Below are positions 17,286 to 25,261 of a stretch of 64,000 nt of DNA, piece by piece. The stretch covers positions 4,526,001 through 4,590,000 of the forward strand of contig NZ_CP050975.2 of the NCBI RefSeq assembly GCF_012273515.2. Reading direction: 5' to 3'. The notes under the pieces are model-generated. The model had not been told where the DNA came from. It did no database searches and was given only the letters and a program-made list of their open reading frames with translations. The position numbers were made by a program, and so were the translations under genes. Numbering within the stretch: the first letter of the stretch is position 1; each line of letters opens with the position of its first letter. This DNA comes from Streptomyces sp. RPA4-2 (GTDB lineage Bacteria; Actinomycetota; Actinomycetes; Streptomycetales; Streptomycetaceae).

Positions 17286-17582
17286 GTGATCTTCAAGCGC
17301 ATCGGCAACGGCCGGCCATACCCCGACCACGGCCGGGAAAGCACCCGGCAGTGGGCGGACGTCGCACCGCGCCCGGTCCGCCTCGATCAGCTCGTGACGA
17401 CCAAGGGCCAGCTGGATCTGGAGACCCTCCTCGCGGAGGACTCCACCTTCTACGGCGACCTCTTCGCGCACGTCGTGAAGTGGCAGGGCGATCTGTACCT
17501 CGAGGACGGTCTGCACCGCGCCGTCCGCGCCGCGCTGCAGCAGCGCCAGGTGCTCCACGCCCGCGTCCTCGAGCTGGGCTAG
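17286..17582 (+). CDS. conserved Streptomyces protein with ParB-like DGxHR motif
   Basis: 98 residues from GTG. The sequence contains VVKWQGDLYLEDGLHRAVRAALQQRQVLHARVLEL; the DGLHR element resembles the DGxHR of ParB/sulfiredoxin folds. I recall close relatives being labelled VapB-like antitoxin, but no toxin gene is adjacent and the motif argues for the ParB-like reading. It precedes the LytR_C gene by 122 bp, in the same direction. Confidence 0.7.
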   Translation: MIFKRIGNGRPYPDHGRESTRQWADVAPRPVRLDQLVTTKGQLDLETLLAEDSTFYGDLFAHVVKWQGDLYLEDGLHRAVRAALQQRQVLHARVLELG

Positions 17583-17704
17583 CACCCGCCCGACCGGGGT
17601 CTCGCCCGCTCGAGCGGGCGAAGGTTGACCCTTTTGGGTTGGACTGCGTGCGGGTCAATGATCATTTAGTAGGCATCGCCGCCGCGGCACACTACGCTGC
17701 GCCC

Positions 17705-18364
17705 ATGAGCATGCTCACTCCCCCTGGCATGGGCGGCCAGTACCGGATCACGGGGGACAAGTACCCACGGATGCGCCGGCCCCGAGGGCGCCGCAGGCTC
17801 GTGTTCCTGGTCGTCGTCTCCGTCACCGCGCTCGGGCTGATCGGGTGGGGAACCCTGCAGCTCATCGACGTCTTCACGGGCGGCGGTGACAAGGCCACGG
17901 CGGCCGGCACCAAGGCGCACTGCGCGCCCGGTCCGTCGGCCAAGGCGTCCACGGCCGCGGTGTCCACCGCCGCCGGCGCCCTGCCCCAGCCCGGCAAGAT
18001 CACGGTCAACGTCCTGAACGCCACGCCCCGCAGCGGGCTCGCCAAGGACACCGCCGACGAGCTGAAGAAGCGCGGGTTCCGCATCGGTGACGTGGGCAAC
18101 GCGCCGAAGGCGTACGACAAGAAGGTCGCCGGCCCCGGGCTGCTCCTCGGCTCCACGGCCGCCGTCAAGGCCGCGCTGCCGGTCCTCGGCACCCAGCTCT
18201 CCGGCGCCCAGCTGAAGGCCGACGGCCGGACGCGGGCGGACCGGGTCGACCTCATCATCGGCACCGGCTTCACGTCGCTCACGAAGAAGGAGGACGCCGA
18301 CAAGGCGCTGGCCCTCCTGGCCGAGCCGAGACCGGACTCCTCCACCGAGCCGAAGAACTGCTGA
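17705..18364 (+). CDS. LytR C-terminal domain membrane protein
   Basis: 219 residues: a basic cytoplasmic N-terminus (RMRRPRGRRR), one membrane segment (residues about 32-52, LVFLVVVSVTALGLIGWGTLQLI) and an extracellular LytR_C domain from ITVNVLNATPRSGLAKDTADELKKRGFRIGDVGNA. LytR_C domains are found next to LCP cell-wall ligases; here the LCP domain is absent. It is followed by a strong terminator hairpin. Confidence 0.88.
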   Translation: MSMLTPPGMGGQYRITGDKYPRMRRPRGRRRLVFLVVVSVTALGLIGWGTLQLIDVFTGGGDKATAAGTKAHCAPGPSAKASTAAVSTAAGALPQPGKITVNVLNATPRSGLAKDTADELKKRGFRIGDVGNAPKAYDKKVAGPGLLLGSTAAVKAALPVLGTQLSGAQLKADGRTRADRVDLIIGTGFTSLTKKEDADKALALLAEPRPDSSTEPKNC

Positions 18365-18451
18365 CCGCCGGACGGCGCGACACGCGCCGCCGACGGCACC
18401 GCACACCCCGAACACACCGCACACCGCACACCGCACACCCCGAAACGAACC

Positions 18452-18480
18452 GAAGGTCCCGCGTCGGACGCGGGACCTTC
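18452..18480. terminator. perfect 14-bp stem hairpin after the LytR_C gene
   Basis: GAAGGTCCCGCGTC and its exact complement are separated by one nucleotide. It is bidirectional in form, lying between the LytR_C and upp genes, which converge. A CACACCG tract (about 18411-18438) precedes it. Confidence 0.8.
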
Positions 18481-18653
18481 GACGGCTTCACGGGCCGGGC
18501 GGCGGTGCGCAGGCCCAGGTCGCCCCTGGGCCCTTGCCGCCGGTGCCGGGCGGAGGCAGCGTCATGGGGCACCGTCGCACCGGCGCGGGGCGGCGGACGG
18601 ACCGGCGGACGGCGGCAGACCGCGGCCGCGGCGGCCCGGCCGACCGGCCGGTC

Positions 18654-19289
18654 CTACTCGGCGGCCCCGTACATCCGGTCGCCGGCGTCGCCCAGGCCGG
18701 GCACGATGTAGCCGCTCTCGTTCAGACGTTCGTCGACCGACGCCGTGACGACGGTGACGGGCGTCCCCGCGAGCTCGCGCTCCAGGACCTCGACGCCCTC
18801 CGGGGCGGCCAGCAGCACGACGGCGGTGACGTCGTCGGCGCCGCGCTTGATCAGTTCCTGGATCGCCGCGACGAGCGTGCCGCCGGTGGCCAGCATCGGG
18901 TCCAGGACGTAGACCTGGCGCCCGGAGAGGTCGTCCGGCATCCGGGTCGCGTACGTGGACGCCTGGAGGGTCTCCTCGTCGCGCACCATGCCCAGGAAGC
19001 CCACCTCGGCGGTCGGCAGCAGCCGCACCATGCCGTCGAGCATGCCGAGGCCCGCGCGCAGGATCGGCACGACCAGCGGGCGCGGATAGGACAGCTTGAC
19101 GCCCGTCGTGGAGGCCACCGGGGTCACGATGTCGACCTGCTCGGTGCGCACGTCCCTGGTGGCCTCGTAGGCGAGCAGGGTGACCAGCTCGTCGGCGAGC
19201 CGCCGGAAGGTCGCGGAGTCGGTGCGCCGGTCGCGCAGGGTGGTGAGCTTATGGGCGACCAGGGGGTGGTCGACGACGTGGAGACGCAT
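18654..19289 (-). CDS. upp: uracil phosphoribosyltransferase
   Basis: 211 residues from ATG 19289 ([16 protein letters not shown]). The PRPP loop is [13 protein letters not shown] (about residues 130-142), and the uracil-binding [16 protein letters not shown] is at the C-terminus. It salvages uracil to UMP. It lies close to tadA and the sigF region, as in other streptomycetes. Confidence 0.97.
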   Translation of the reverse strand: MRLHVVDHPLVAHKLTTLRDRRTDSATFRRLADELVTLLAYEATRDVRTEQVDIVTPVASTTGVKLSYPRPLVVPILRAGLGMLDGMVRLLPTAEVGFLGMVRDEETLQASTYATRMPDDLSGRQVYVLDPMLATGGTLVAAIQELIKRGADDVTAVVLLAAPEGVEVLERELAGTPVTVVTASVDERLNESGYIVPGLGDAGDRMYGAAE

Positions 19290-19385
19290 GCCCACAACAG
19301 TAGCCGGGCCCCCGTGTCGCTCGCGCTGGCATCAAACCGGCCGTCCGAGGGAAGGCGGGAGGGACGAACCTGGGGTGGTGTGCGT

Positions 19386-19670
19386 ATGCCGGACCGGGAA
19401 GAGAAGTCCCCGGAGCAGTCCATGCAGCCGAAGCAGCCGAAACGCCCGGCGCGACCCGAGCGACCCGAGCGATCCGAGCCGCCGGCGCGGTGGCCGGAGC
19501 GGCCGGTCCAGCGGCCGGAGCAGGAGACGGACGCCCAGCGAAGGCGGCGCCGGGCCCAGTTCCTCCGTGAACTCACCGAGGCGCGCGAACTGCGCGACCG
19601 TGTCCAGCCACGCCGCGCCAAGGTCGCCCGCCTGCGCCACGCCATGCGCATGCGCACCTTCCGCTGGTAG
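19386..19670 (+). CDS. small basic/proline-rich conserved Streptomyces protein
   Basis: 94 residues. The N-terminal half has RPERPERSEPP-type repeats; the C-terminal half is a charged helix ending AKVARLRHAMRMRTFRW, which looks conserved rather than low-complexity. Function unknown. It is divergent from upp, 96 bp away. Confidence 0.6.
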   Translation: MPDREEKSPEQSMQPKQPKRPARPERPERSEPPARWPERPVQRPEQETDAQRRRRRAQFLRELTEARELRDRVQPRRAKVARLRHAMRMRTFRW

Positions 19671-19908
19671 CTCGCGGGGATCGCCCACGCCGTGAGGGCG
19701 TAGACATGCACGCGCGACGCCAAGGGCCGCGTACGATCCGCTGGTAGCGATCAAAAGAGGCAGACACAGCAGGCCGAAGACATCCCCTGAGCGCTCTGTT
19801 TCTGCCACGATTCCGAGTGGGCGGGGTCTCGGAGCAGCACTCCCCGCCCATCAACCTCCGCCGGGGGGACCCCCAACCGGCACGCCTATGACCAGTGGGA
19901 GAGTCACG

Positions 19909-20448
19909 GTGTACTTCGCCGCACTGCTCGCGCGCACCGAAGACGGGTGGGAAGCGAGCGACACAGAGCTCGACGATGTGGAGACCCTGTCGGATCTGAC
20001 CGACCTGGCCCGTGAAGCCTCGGAGGAGGACACGGTGCTGGTACTCATCGAGCAGGAGGACGCGTGGTTCGGCGTCGTCCGCGTGGACGGCGAGGAGGAC
20101 CCTCGTATCTACGTCTCGGATGCGGCAGCCGCCGCCCGCAGCTCGTACGGCGAGATCCTGCTCACGGACGAACTACTAGGACGGGATCCGGGCGACGACG
20201 ACGCCGACCTGGACTCCCTCGACCTGGACGGCACCGAGGACGGTGAGCCCGACGACGCACACGACTCCGACGACGAGGACGAGACCGTGACCGACGAGGC
20301 CGTCTCGCACAGCCCCGTCGGGGACCGCGAGATCCTCGCCGACCTCGGGGTGAGCGAGAAGGAACTGCTCGCCCTGGACGAAGGCGACGCGCTCAGCACG
20401 ATCGCCGACGCCCTGGGGGCGGCGGAGGTCCTGGAGACCGTCCGCTAG
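19909..20448 (+). CDS. tRNA adenosine deaminase-associated acidic protein
   Basis: 179 residues starting VYFAALLARTEDGWEASDTELDDVE. I chose GTG 19909 because GGGAGAG lies 6 nt upstream; ATG 19888 would add seven residues. The middle is an Asp/Glu tract (about residues 95-125), flanked by the conserved N-terminal domain and a C-terminal SEKELLALDEGDALSTIADALG. It is always found beside tadA in streptomycetes and ends 22 bp before it here. Biochemical role is not known. Confidence 0.88.
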   Translation: MYFAALLARTEDGWEASDTELDDVETLSDLTDLAREASEEDTVLVLIEQEDAWFGVVRVDGEEDPRIYVSDAAAAARSSYGEILLTDELLGRDPGDDDADLDSLDLDGTEDGEPDDAHDSDDEDETVTDEAVSHSPVGDREILADLGVSEKELLALDEGDALSTIADALGAAEVLETVR

Positions 20449-20470
20449 TTCCCCGGGTTAGGTTTCCCGG

Positions 20471-20962
20471 GTGAGCGGCACAACAGAGACCCTTCCACGA
20501 GATCCGGTACGCGACCGCTGGCGGGCCGCGATGCGGCTCGCCCTGGACGAGGCCGACCGGGCCGTCCGGGGCGGGGACGTCCCCGTCGGCGCCGTCGTGC
20601 TGTCCACGGACGGTACGACGGTGCTCGCCGCCGGACACAACGAGCGTGAGGCCACGGGTGATCCGACGGCGCACGCCGAGGTGCTCGCGATCCGCGGGGC
20701 CGCCCAGCGGCTCGGCGAGTGGCGGCTGTCCGGCTGCACGCTCGTCGTCACCCTGGAGCCCTGCGCGATGTGCGCGGGGGCGCTGGTGCAGTCCCGGGTG
20801 GACCGGGTGGTCTTCGGTGCCCGGGACGAGAAGGCGGGCGCCGCCGGCTCCGTCTGGGACCTCGTACGCGACCGCCGGCTCAACCACCGGCCCGAGGTGA
20901 TCGGCGGTGTGCTCGACGAGGAGTGCGGCCGTCTCCTCACCGGATTCTTCCGCTCCCGCTGA
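20471..20962 (+). CDS. tadA: tRNA(Arg) adenosine-34 deaminase
   Basis: 163 residues. The zinc-deaminase motifs are PTAHAEVLAIRGAAQ (HAE, catalytic Glu) and TLEPCAMCAGALVQSRVDRVVFGA (PCxxC). It converts A34 of tRNA-Arg(ACG) to inosine. That tRNA is itself in this window at 59276-59348. GTG 20471 is the likely start; an internal ATG at 20531 would remove part of the first helix. Confidence 0.95.
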   Translation: MSGTTETLPRDPVRDRWRAAMRLALDEADRAVRGGDVPVGAVVLSTDGTTVLAAGHNEREATGDPTAHAEVLAIRGAAQRLGEWRLSGCTLVVTLEPCAMCAGALVQSRVDRVVFGARDEKAGAAGSVWDLVRDRRLNHRPEVIGGVLDEECGRLLTGFFRSR

Positions 20963-21024
20963 ACCCCCGTGGGTGCGGGAAACGGATTTCGGACCACGGC
21001 CCACCTTGGGGTAAGGTCTCTCTC

Positions 21025-21109
21025 GGTAGCGTGTCCGAGCGGCCGAAGGAGCTCGCCTCGAAAGCGAGTGTGGCGCAAGTCACCGAGGGTTCAAATCCCT
21101 CCGCTACCG
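21025..21109 (+). tRNA. tRNA-Ser(CGA)
   Basis: 85 nt. Acceptor arms GGTAGCG / CGCTACC pair fully; anticodon loop CTCGAAA gives CGA within stem CTCGC/GCGAG; the long class II variable arm and T-loop GGTTCAAATCC are intact. CCA is not encoded. It is the integration target: the 3' 54 nt of the tRNA are part of the 55-bp att core, so the gene is rebuilt after insertion. Confidence 0.97.
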
Positions 21110-21110
21110 C
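21056..21110 (+). repeat. attL core (55-bp direct repeat, left copy)
   Basis: Identical base for base to 33435-33489. The bases just outside differ (g vs a before, a vs t after), so 55 bp is the exact identity. It covers the anticodon loop to the 3' end of tRNA-Ser. Confidence 0.95.
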
Positions 21111-21118
21111 AGGTAGAC

Positions 21119-21149
21119 GAAGGGTCCGGTTCTTTGAGCCGGACCCTTC
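21119..21149 (+). terminator. hairpin supplied by the element behind tRNA-Ser
   Basis: GAAGGGTCCGG..CCGGACCCTTC, an 11-bp stem just downstream of attL. It replaces the native terminator, which the insertion displaced to 33496-33521. Confidence 0.75.
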
Positions 21150-21158
21150 GTGCATCCT

Positions 21159-21178
21159 CCGTCTCAGTTTCCGTCTCA
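21159..21178 (+). repeat. left integrase arm-type repeat
   Basis: CCGTCTCAGTTTCCGTCTCA, identical and in the same orientation at 33309-33328. Each is two CCGTCTCA octamers spaced by GTTT. In the circular form they would flank attP on both sides, as arm-type integrase or Xis sites do. The role is inferred. Confidence 0.6.
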
Positions 21179-21241
21179 GTTGGCCGGTCGAGCGACCAAA
21201 AACCCCTACGGTCCGGACGCTTTGCCCCCTACGCTCCACGT

Positions 21242-21946
21242 GTGGATCGCGACTGGATGCAGCAACGGCTCGAAGCGTTCGCTGACCTCATCACCGAGTA
21301 CTGGCGTGTCCGGCAAGTCAACGGTGATACGTCAGGGACGAAGAATCGAATGTACGAGGCCGAGCCCACAGTGGTGAAGATCCTGCGGAGCATCGATCCT
21401 CGAATTCCAGACTCAGGGGTGCTTGGGGAGACCGAATGGGGCGGCCTGGCCATCAGCGAAACCGAGGTCCGGCGCGGTCTGGGCATCCTGGCCGACATGG
21501 ATGAGTGGAAGACTCGATTGGCGCCAGACGCTCCGTCTCTCCCCGCCGATGGCTTCCACCCGTGGGTGTGGGACGCCGCGCACACCTTCTGGGAGTCCGA
21601 CCACTATCGAGCCGCCGTCCACGCTGCCGCCACGTCGATTAACGCCCACCTTCAGAACAAACTGGGTCGACGTGATCTATCGGATGCCAAGCTGGTCCAA
21701 GAAGCCCTGAGCGACAAGGCGCCTGAGCCCGGCAAACCTCGGCTTCGGATACCGGGTGATCCAAAAGATCCAGGGGTGCAGACACGGCAGCGGGGCGCTC
21801 TACAGCTCGGCCAAGGCGCTTACTTCGCGCTCCGAAACCCTGCCGCCCACGAAACTGGCGACCTGCCAGAGCAGGAGGCTTTGGAGCAGTTGGCCACGTT
21901 CAGCACGGTGGCGCGACTCATCGATCAGTGCCAGGTCGTGACTTGA
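21242..21946 (+). CDS. TIGR02391/Ymh family protein with RX4H motif
   Basis: 234 residues from GTG 21242 (VDRDWMQQRLEAFADLITEYW). The C-terminal half carries the family block FHPWVWDAAHTFWESDHYRAAVHAAATSINAH, with LQLGQGAYFALRNPAAHETG near residue 200. RNPAAH fits the RX4-6H RNase motif of HEPN proteins. Ymh proteins are rare, scattered and found with mobile elements; relation to HEPN toxins is a known suggestion, and toxin or anti-phage action here is inference. It is convergent with the integrase, the first gene inside attL. Lower GC than chromosomal neighbours. Confidence 0.8.
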   Translation: MDRDWMQQRLEAFADLITEYWRVRQVNGDTSGTKNRMYEAEPTVVKILRSIDPRIPDSGVLGETEWGGLAISETEVRRGLGILADMDEWKTRLAPDAPSLPADGFHPWVWDAAHTFWESDHYRAAVHAAATSINAHLQNKLGRRDLSDAKLVQEALSDKAPEPGKPRLRIPGDPKDPGVQTRQRGALQLGQGAYFALRNPAAHETGDLPEQEALEQLATFSTVARLIDQCQVVT

Positions 21947-21984
21947 GCGGATGGGGTCAGATCGTGAGACCTGCCCCCATCCGC

Positions 21985-23259
21985 TTACCTGGTCGATACG
22001 AGCGCTCCAGCGGCTCCGTCGTCGGGCCCGTCTCCATCCGCGTCCCAGATAAGACCGTCGACCCGTCGGGCGACGTCATTCCTGACCGAGTCGACCATGT
22101 GTTGGTACCGCGCGGCCATAGCGGTGGTAGACCAACCCATAAGGCCCATAACGGCCCGTTCGGAGACTCCGAGAATCAGAAGCACCGTTGCAGCGGTGTG
22201 ACGCGCATCATGCAGTCGACCGTCTCGCACCTTGGCGTCCGTGAGTAGATCCTTCCAGTCGTCGTAGTCGGTACGGGGAGGCGTGCCCCGCCCAACTGGC
22301 GTAGCGAAGAGCCAGCCCTCATCCGTCCAGTCCTGCCCCGCTGCGTCGCGTTCGGCATCCTGCTTGGCCCTGTGCGTCTTCAGCAGGTCTACGAGTTGCG
22401 CCGGCAGACCCACCGCCCGTCGGCCCGCACGCGATTTCGTGTCCGCCGTCTCGGGGTTGGTCCGTTCGCGCTGCGGGCAATAGCCGGCCTTTCTGCCGCA
22501 TGTGTCGCCGCACCCGTGGGCGTAGTGCGGGCGGCGACGGCTCCGACGCACCATCAGCACCCCATTGCGCAGGTCCACATCAGCCCACTTCAGGCCGAGA
22601 GCTTCCCCCTGTCGGAGCCCGAGAGCCAGGGCTACGGCCCAGCGGGCAGAGTTCCGACGATCGTCGGCGGTCCGAAGCAGTCGTTGAACTTCTGTGACGG
22701 TGTAGGGCTCGATCTCCTCTTCGCTCAGACGAGGAGCCTTGGCGAGCTGCACCGGATTGCGCGTGAGGTGACCGCGCCGTACCGCCTCATTCAGTGCAGT
22801 CCGAAAGGTGCGGTGGATCTGATGGATCGTTCCGGCCCTGCGACCAGCGGCCTGCATCTTTCCGTAGAACCGCTCGATGTGCTCAGGTCCGAGCTTGTCC
22901 AGACGGTGTGCTCCAAGAGCGGGGATCAGGTGCTTCCGCACTGCAACGCCGTATCCCACCATCGTGTTCTCGTTGACGGCCAACGGGGCGATGCTTTCAA
23001 CCCAATGGGTCAGCCACGTCTCTACCGTCCAGGCTCGCCCGACCTTCCGAACGGTGCCGCCGTCCCGCTGCTTCTCCAGTTCGCGGACAGCCGCCGTCAC
23101 CTCAGCACGGGTCTTGCGTTCGACATGGCGACGATCCGGCTTGCCGTTGTCGCGGATTCCGACGGTGACGCGGCCGTGCCACTTGCCATCCTTGCCCAGG
23201 TAGATGGACGAACGGCCGTTGGGCTGCCGGGTGCGCTTGTCGTTCTTCTCTTCTGCCAT
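21985..23259 (-). CDS. tyrosine recombinase (site-specific integrase)
   Basis: 424 residues. N-terminal SAM-like core-binding domain (TVETWLTHWVESIAPLAVNENT), then the catalytic domain with Arg in ALGLRQGEALGLKW, HDARHTAATVLL (H-x-x-R), a Trp replacing the second His in MGWSTTAMAARYQHM, which also holds the nucleophile Tyr. A Cys/His insertion HGCGDTCGRKAGYC resembles the zinc-like loop of AICE integrases. It acts on the 55-bp core. Located next to attL with xis directly upstream (9-bp gap). Confidence 0.96.
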   Translation of the reverse strand: MAEEKNDKRTRQPNGRSSIYLGKDGKWHGRVTVGIRDNGKPDRRHVERKTRAEVTAAVRELEKQRDGGTVRKVGRAWTVETWLTHWVESIAPLAVNENTMVGYGVAVRKHLIPALGAHRLDKLGPEHIERFYGKMQAAGRRAGTIHQIHRTFRTALNEAVRRGHLTRNPVQLAKAPRLSEEEIEPYTVTEVQRLLRTADDRRNSARWAVALALGLRQGEALGLKWADVDLRNGVLMVRRSRRRPHYAHGCGDTCGRKAGYCPQRERTNPETADTKSRAGRRAVGLPAQLVDLLKTHRAKQDAERDAAGQDWTDEGWLFATPVGRGTPPRTDYDDWKDLLTDAKVRDGRLHDARHTAATVLLILGVSERAVMGLMGWSTTAMAARYQHMVDSVRNDVARRVDGLIWDADGDGPDDGAAGALVSTR

Positions 23260-23268
23260 GGGTACTCC

Positions 23269-23514
23269 TCAGGCTGCCGCTGCGGCGGTCATAGGGGCGG
23301 GGCGGCGCTGCGTCTTGCGGCGGCGGGTGACGAACTCAGGTACGGCATCGGCCGGGACCCTGCGGAGGTGGCCGACTGTGATGGACTCCAGCTCTCCCGA
23401 GCTGACGAACCGGTAGCAGAGAGTTCGGCCGATTCGGAGGCGGCGGGCAGCCTCTTCAACGGTCAGCAGCACGAGCGTTGGATCGAATGCGTCGTCAAGG
23501 TGGACCGTGTCCAT
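23269..23514 (-). CDS. excisionase (MerR-like helix-turn-helix)
   Basis: 81 residues with the binding-domain pattern LLTVEEAARRLRIGRTLCYRFVSSGELESITVGHLRRVPADAV, typical of Xis/AlpA-like DNA-binding proteins. It ends 9 bp before the integrase start, so the pair is cotranscribed. It directs excision. Confidence 0.92.
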   Translation of the reverse strand: MDTVHLDDAFDPTLVLLTVEEAARRLRIGRTLCYRFVSSGELESITVGHLRRVPADAVPEFVTRRRKTQRRPAPMTAAAAA

Positions 23515-23568
23515 GCAGAGATCTCCTTGAGGCAGAAAGCAGGAGGGTGCTCCGGGGCTCTCAGAAGT

Positions 23569-23746
23569 CCGCTACATCCGCTACGCCGCTACATCGCAGG
23601 TCAGCGGCATGATTTTTGTAGCGGAGGGGCTGGATGTAGCGGCTACGGCCGTTTCGGGGCGCGTGGCCGTAGCCGCTACATCGGGAGTTGCCGCTACAGA
23701 TTCAGGGGCTCTGAGCTGGGGTGTAGCGGTGTAGCGGATGTAGCGG
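23569..23746. repeat. iteron-like array: ten TGTAGCGG/CCGCTACA octamers
   Basis: Exact or one-off copies at 23569, 23578 (CCGCTACG), 23586, 23617, 23635, 23673, 23691, 23722, 23730 and 23739, in both orientations. They fill the gap between xis and the DUF3631 gene and run into its 3' coding end. Clustered octamers beside a replication gene are what an origin or Rep-binding region looks like. Candidate oriV; inferred. Confidence 0.7.
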
Positions 23747-24851
23747 CCCCAGGGGGCGGGCAGTACCGGGACCAGGCGTCTTCGAGGTCTTTGGCGAAGA
23801 AGCCTTTGAGGACTCCGCCGGCAGTACGGATGTTGCGGGAGACGATCGGGTCTCCGTCGCCGGTGACGTAGTCGCTGAGCATTTTGGACAGACGCCGGTT
23901 GTCGAGAGGCTTGCCGTTGAGGTCGGCCCACGGGGCGTCGTCGAGGGCGTTGAGGCGGTCGAGGATGGCGACGGTGGGCAGGCGGTCGATGCCGATGAGG
24001 ACGTGGTCGCGCAGGTCGGTCAGGAGACGGATGCCGATGCTGCCCTTGTCGTTGGCACGCGAGGCGGTGACCAGGGCCACGCAGGCCATTCGTGCTCGCT
24101 CTGGCCAGTCGCCCCCAGCGGCATCCGCGACCGCGAGCAGGGGTTCCCAGACGTCCGCCGGACGGTCGGTGACTCCGTCCGGCAGGGCGGGGAAGGCACC
24201 GGAGACGCGCTTTTCTACGGACTCCGCCCACTTGGCGAGGCGGTCGCGGATCTGGTTGCCCTCGCGCACGTGGATGCGCGAGCGGAAGGGCTCTGCCTTC
24301 TCGTTCCTGGCCCGTCGTCGCATGCGGATGATGACCGAGCGGGTGAGGATCGTGTCGGGCAGGGAGCCGAGTCCGGCGACGGCAACGGCGCAGTACGAGG
24401 GAAAGCCCTGTACTTGCTGGTTGGAACCGTCCCCGACGCACCGGTACATGACGCGTCCACGTGCGTGGCCTGCGTTGATGAATCCCCGGAGTTGCTCGTT
24501 GTCGCCGGCTTTGGGGCCGAAGACGGTGTCGATCTCGTCGAACAGGATGGTGGGCCGGCCGCCGTCGATGCCGGCGACGGCCCGGAACAGGGCGGCGGCG
24601 GATGCGTCTGCTGCGGCCATGGAGCGCGGCACGAGGGTTTCGACGACGTCCAGCGCCCGCGACTTCCCCGACCCGGGTTCGGGTGAGAGGAAAGCGAGGC
24701 GGGGGGTGGAGTCGAATGCGTCGAGCATGTGGGCGTGTGCGTCCCACAAGGCCACGGCGACGTAGGCGGCTTCGAGGGGGAAGACGTTGAAGCGACGGTG
24801 GAAGGCTTCCACCTCGTCGAGCAGCGCGGCCCCGTCGATGATGTCGGTCAT
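23694..24851 (-). CDS. DUF3631 P-loop protein (AICE replication helicase-like)
   Basis: 385 residues from ATG 24851, overlapping the upstream stop by ATGA. Walker A LSPEPGSGKSRALDVV is near residue 50, Walker B PTILFDEIDTVFG near 100, followed by RCVGDGSNQQVQGFPSYCAVAVAGLGSLPDTILTRSVIIRMRRR. DUF3631 is the C-terminal part of primase-helicase-type replication proteins in actinobacterial elements. Here it is split from the Prim-Pol gene, with one small gene between. The C-terminus, ATSATPLHPSSEP, is encoded by the iteron repeats. Confidence 0.85.
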   Translation of the reverse strand: MTDIIDGAALLDEVEAFHRRFNVFPLEAAYVAVALWDAHAHMLDAFDSTPRLAFLSPEPGSGKSRALDVVETLVPRSMAAADASAAALFRAVAGIDGGRPTILFDEIDTVFGPKAGDNEQLRGFINAGHARGRVMYRCVGDGSNQQVQGFPSYCAVAVAGLGSLPDTILTRSVIIRMRRRARNEKAEPFRSRIHVREGNQIRDRLAKWAESVEKRVSGAFPALPDGVTDRPADVWEPLLAVADAAGGDWPERARMACVALVTASRANDKGSIGIRLLTDLRDHVLIGIDRLPTVAILDRLNALDDAPWADLNGKPLDNRRLSKMLSDYVTGDGDPIVSRNIRTAGGVLKGFFAKDLEDAWSRYCPPPGAATSATPLHPSSEPLNL

Positions 24852-25261
24852 GCGGCGGCCCTCCCTTCGGTCAGCGCGACAGGTGATCCGGTGCACTCCT
24901 TGGCCCGGTGGTAGTCGTAATCGGCGATCAGGGCGGCGACGTCGTCGGCGCCGCGCGCCGTGTCGGTGAGCCCGCACGAGCAGGCGTAGGCGGCCGTGGG
25001 GGTGTCGCCGTACCGCTTCGACCAGCGGGCACCGTCGTTGGCGTGGCGGTAGACCGGCGGGGCGAAGATCCGGATACCGGGGCGGTCCGGTGTCGGGCCA
25101 CCCGCGCCGACCGGGTGCGGGTCAGGGCGAATAGCAATGGGGACGCCTTCGGCGGCGCCCTTCGGTTCGCCCACAGCCGCGATGTCCACAGGCTGTGGAG
25201 CGGCGGGCGGGCCGTCCAGGGTGATGATGCTCTTCAGAGGCGGATGCCGGCGGGTGCTCAT
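24848..25261 (-). CDS. small hypothetical protein between Prim-Pol and DUF3631 genes
   Basis: 137 residues, starting MSTRRHPPLKSIITLDGPPAA. It overlaps both neighbours by ATGA, so it is translationally coupled into the replication module. The Pro-rich N-terminal half is followed by YACSCGLTDTARGADDVAALIADYDYHRAKECTG, with Cys and His residues that might bind zinc. I do not recognise it. Confidence 0.7.
   Translation of the reverse strand: MSTRRHPPLKSIITLDGPPAAPQPVDIAAVGEPKGAAEGVPIAIRPDPHPVGAGGPTPDRPGIRIFAPPVYRHANDGARWSKRYGDTPTAAYACSCGLTDTARGADDVAALIADYDYHRAKECTGSPVALTEGRAAA

Noticed and set aside
17286..17582. Toxin-antitoxin module
   Set aside because: No toxin gene next to the VapB-like candidate; the DGxHR motif favours a ParB-like fold.
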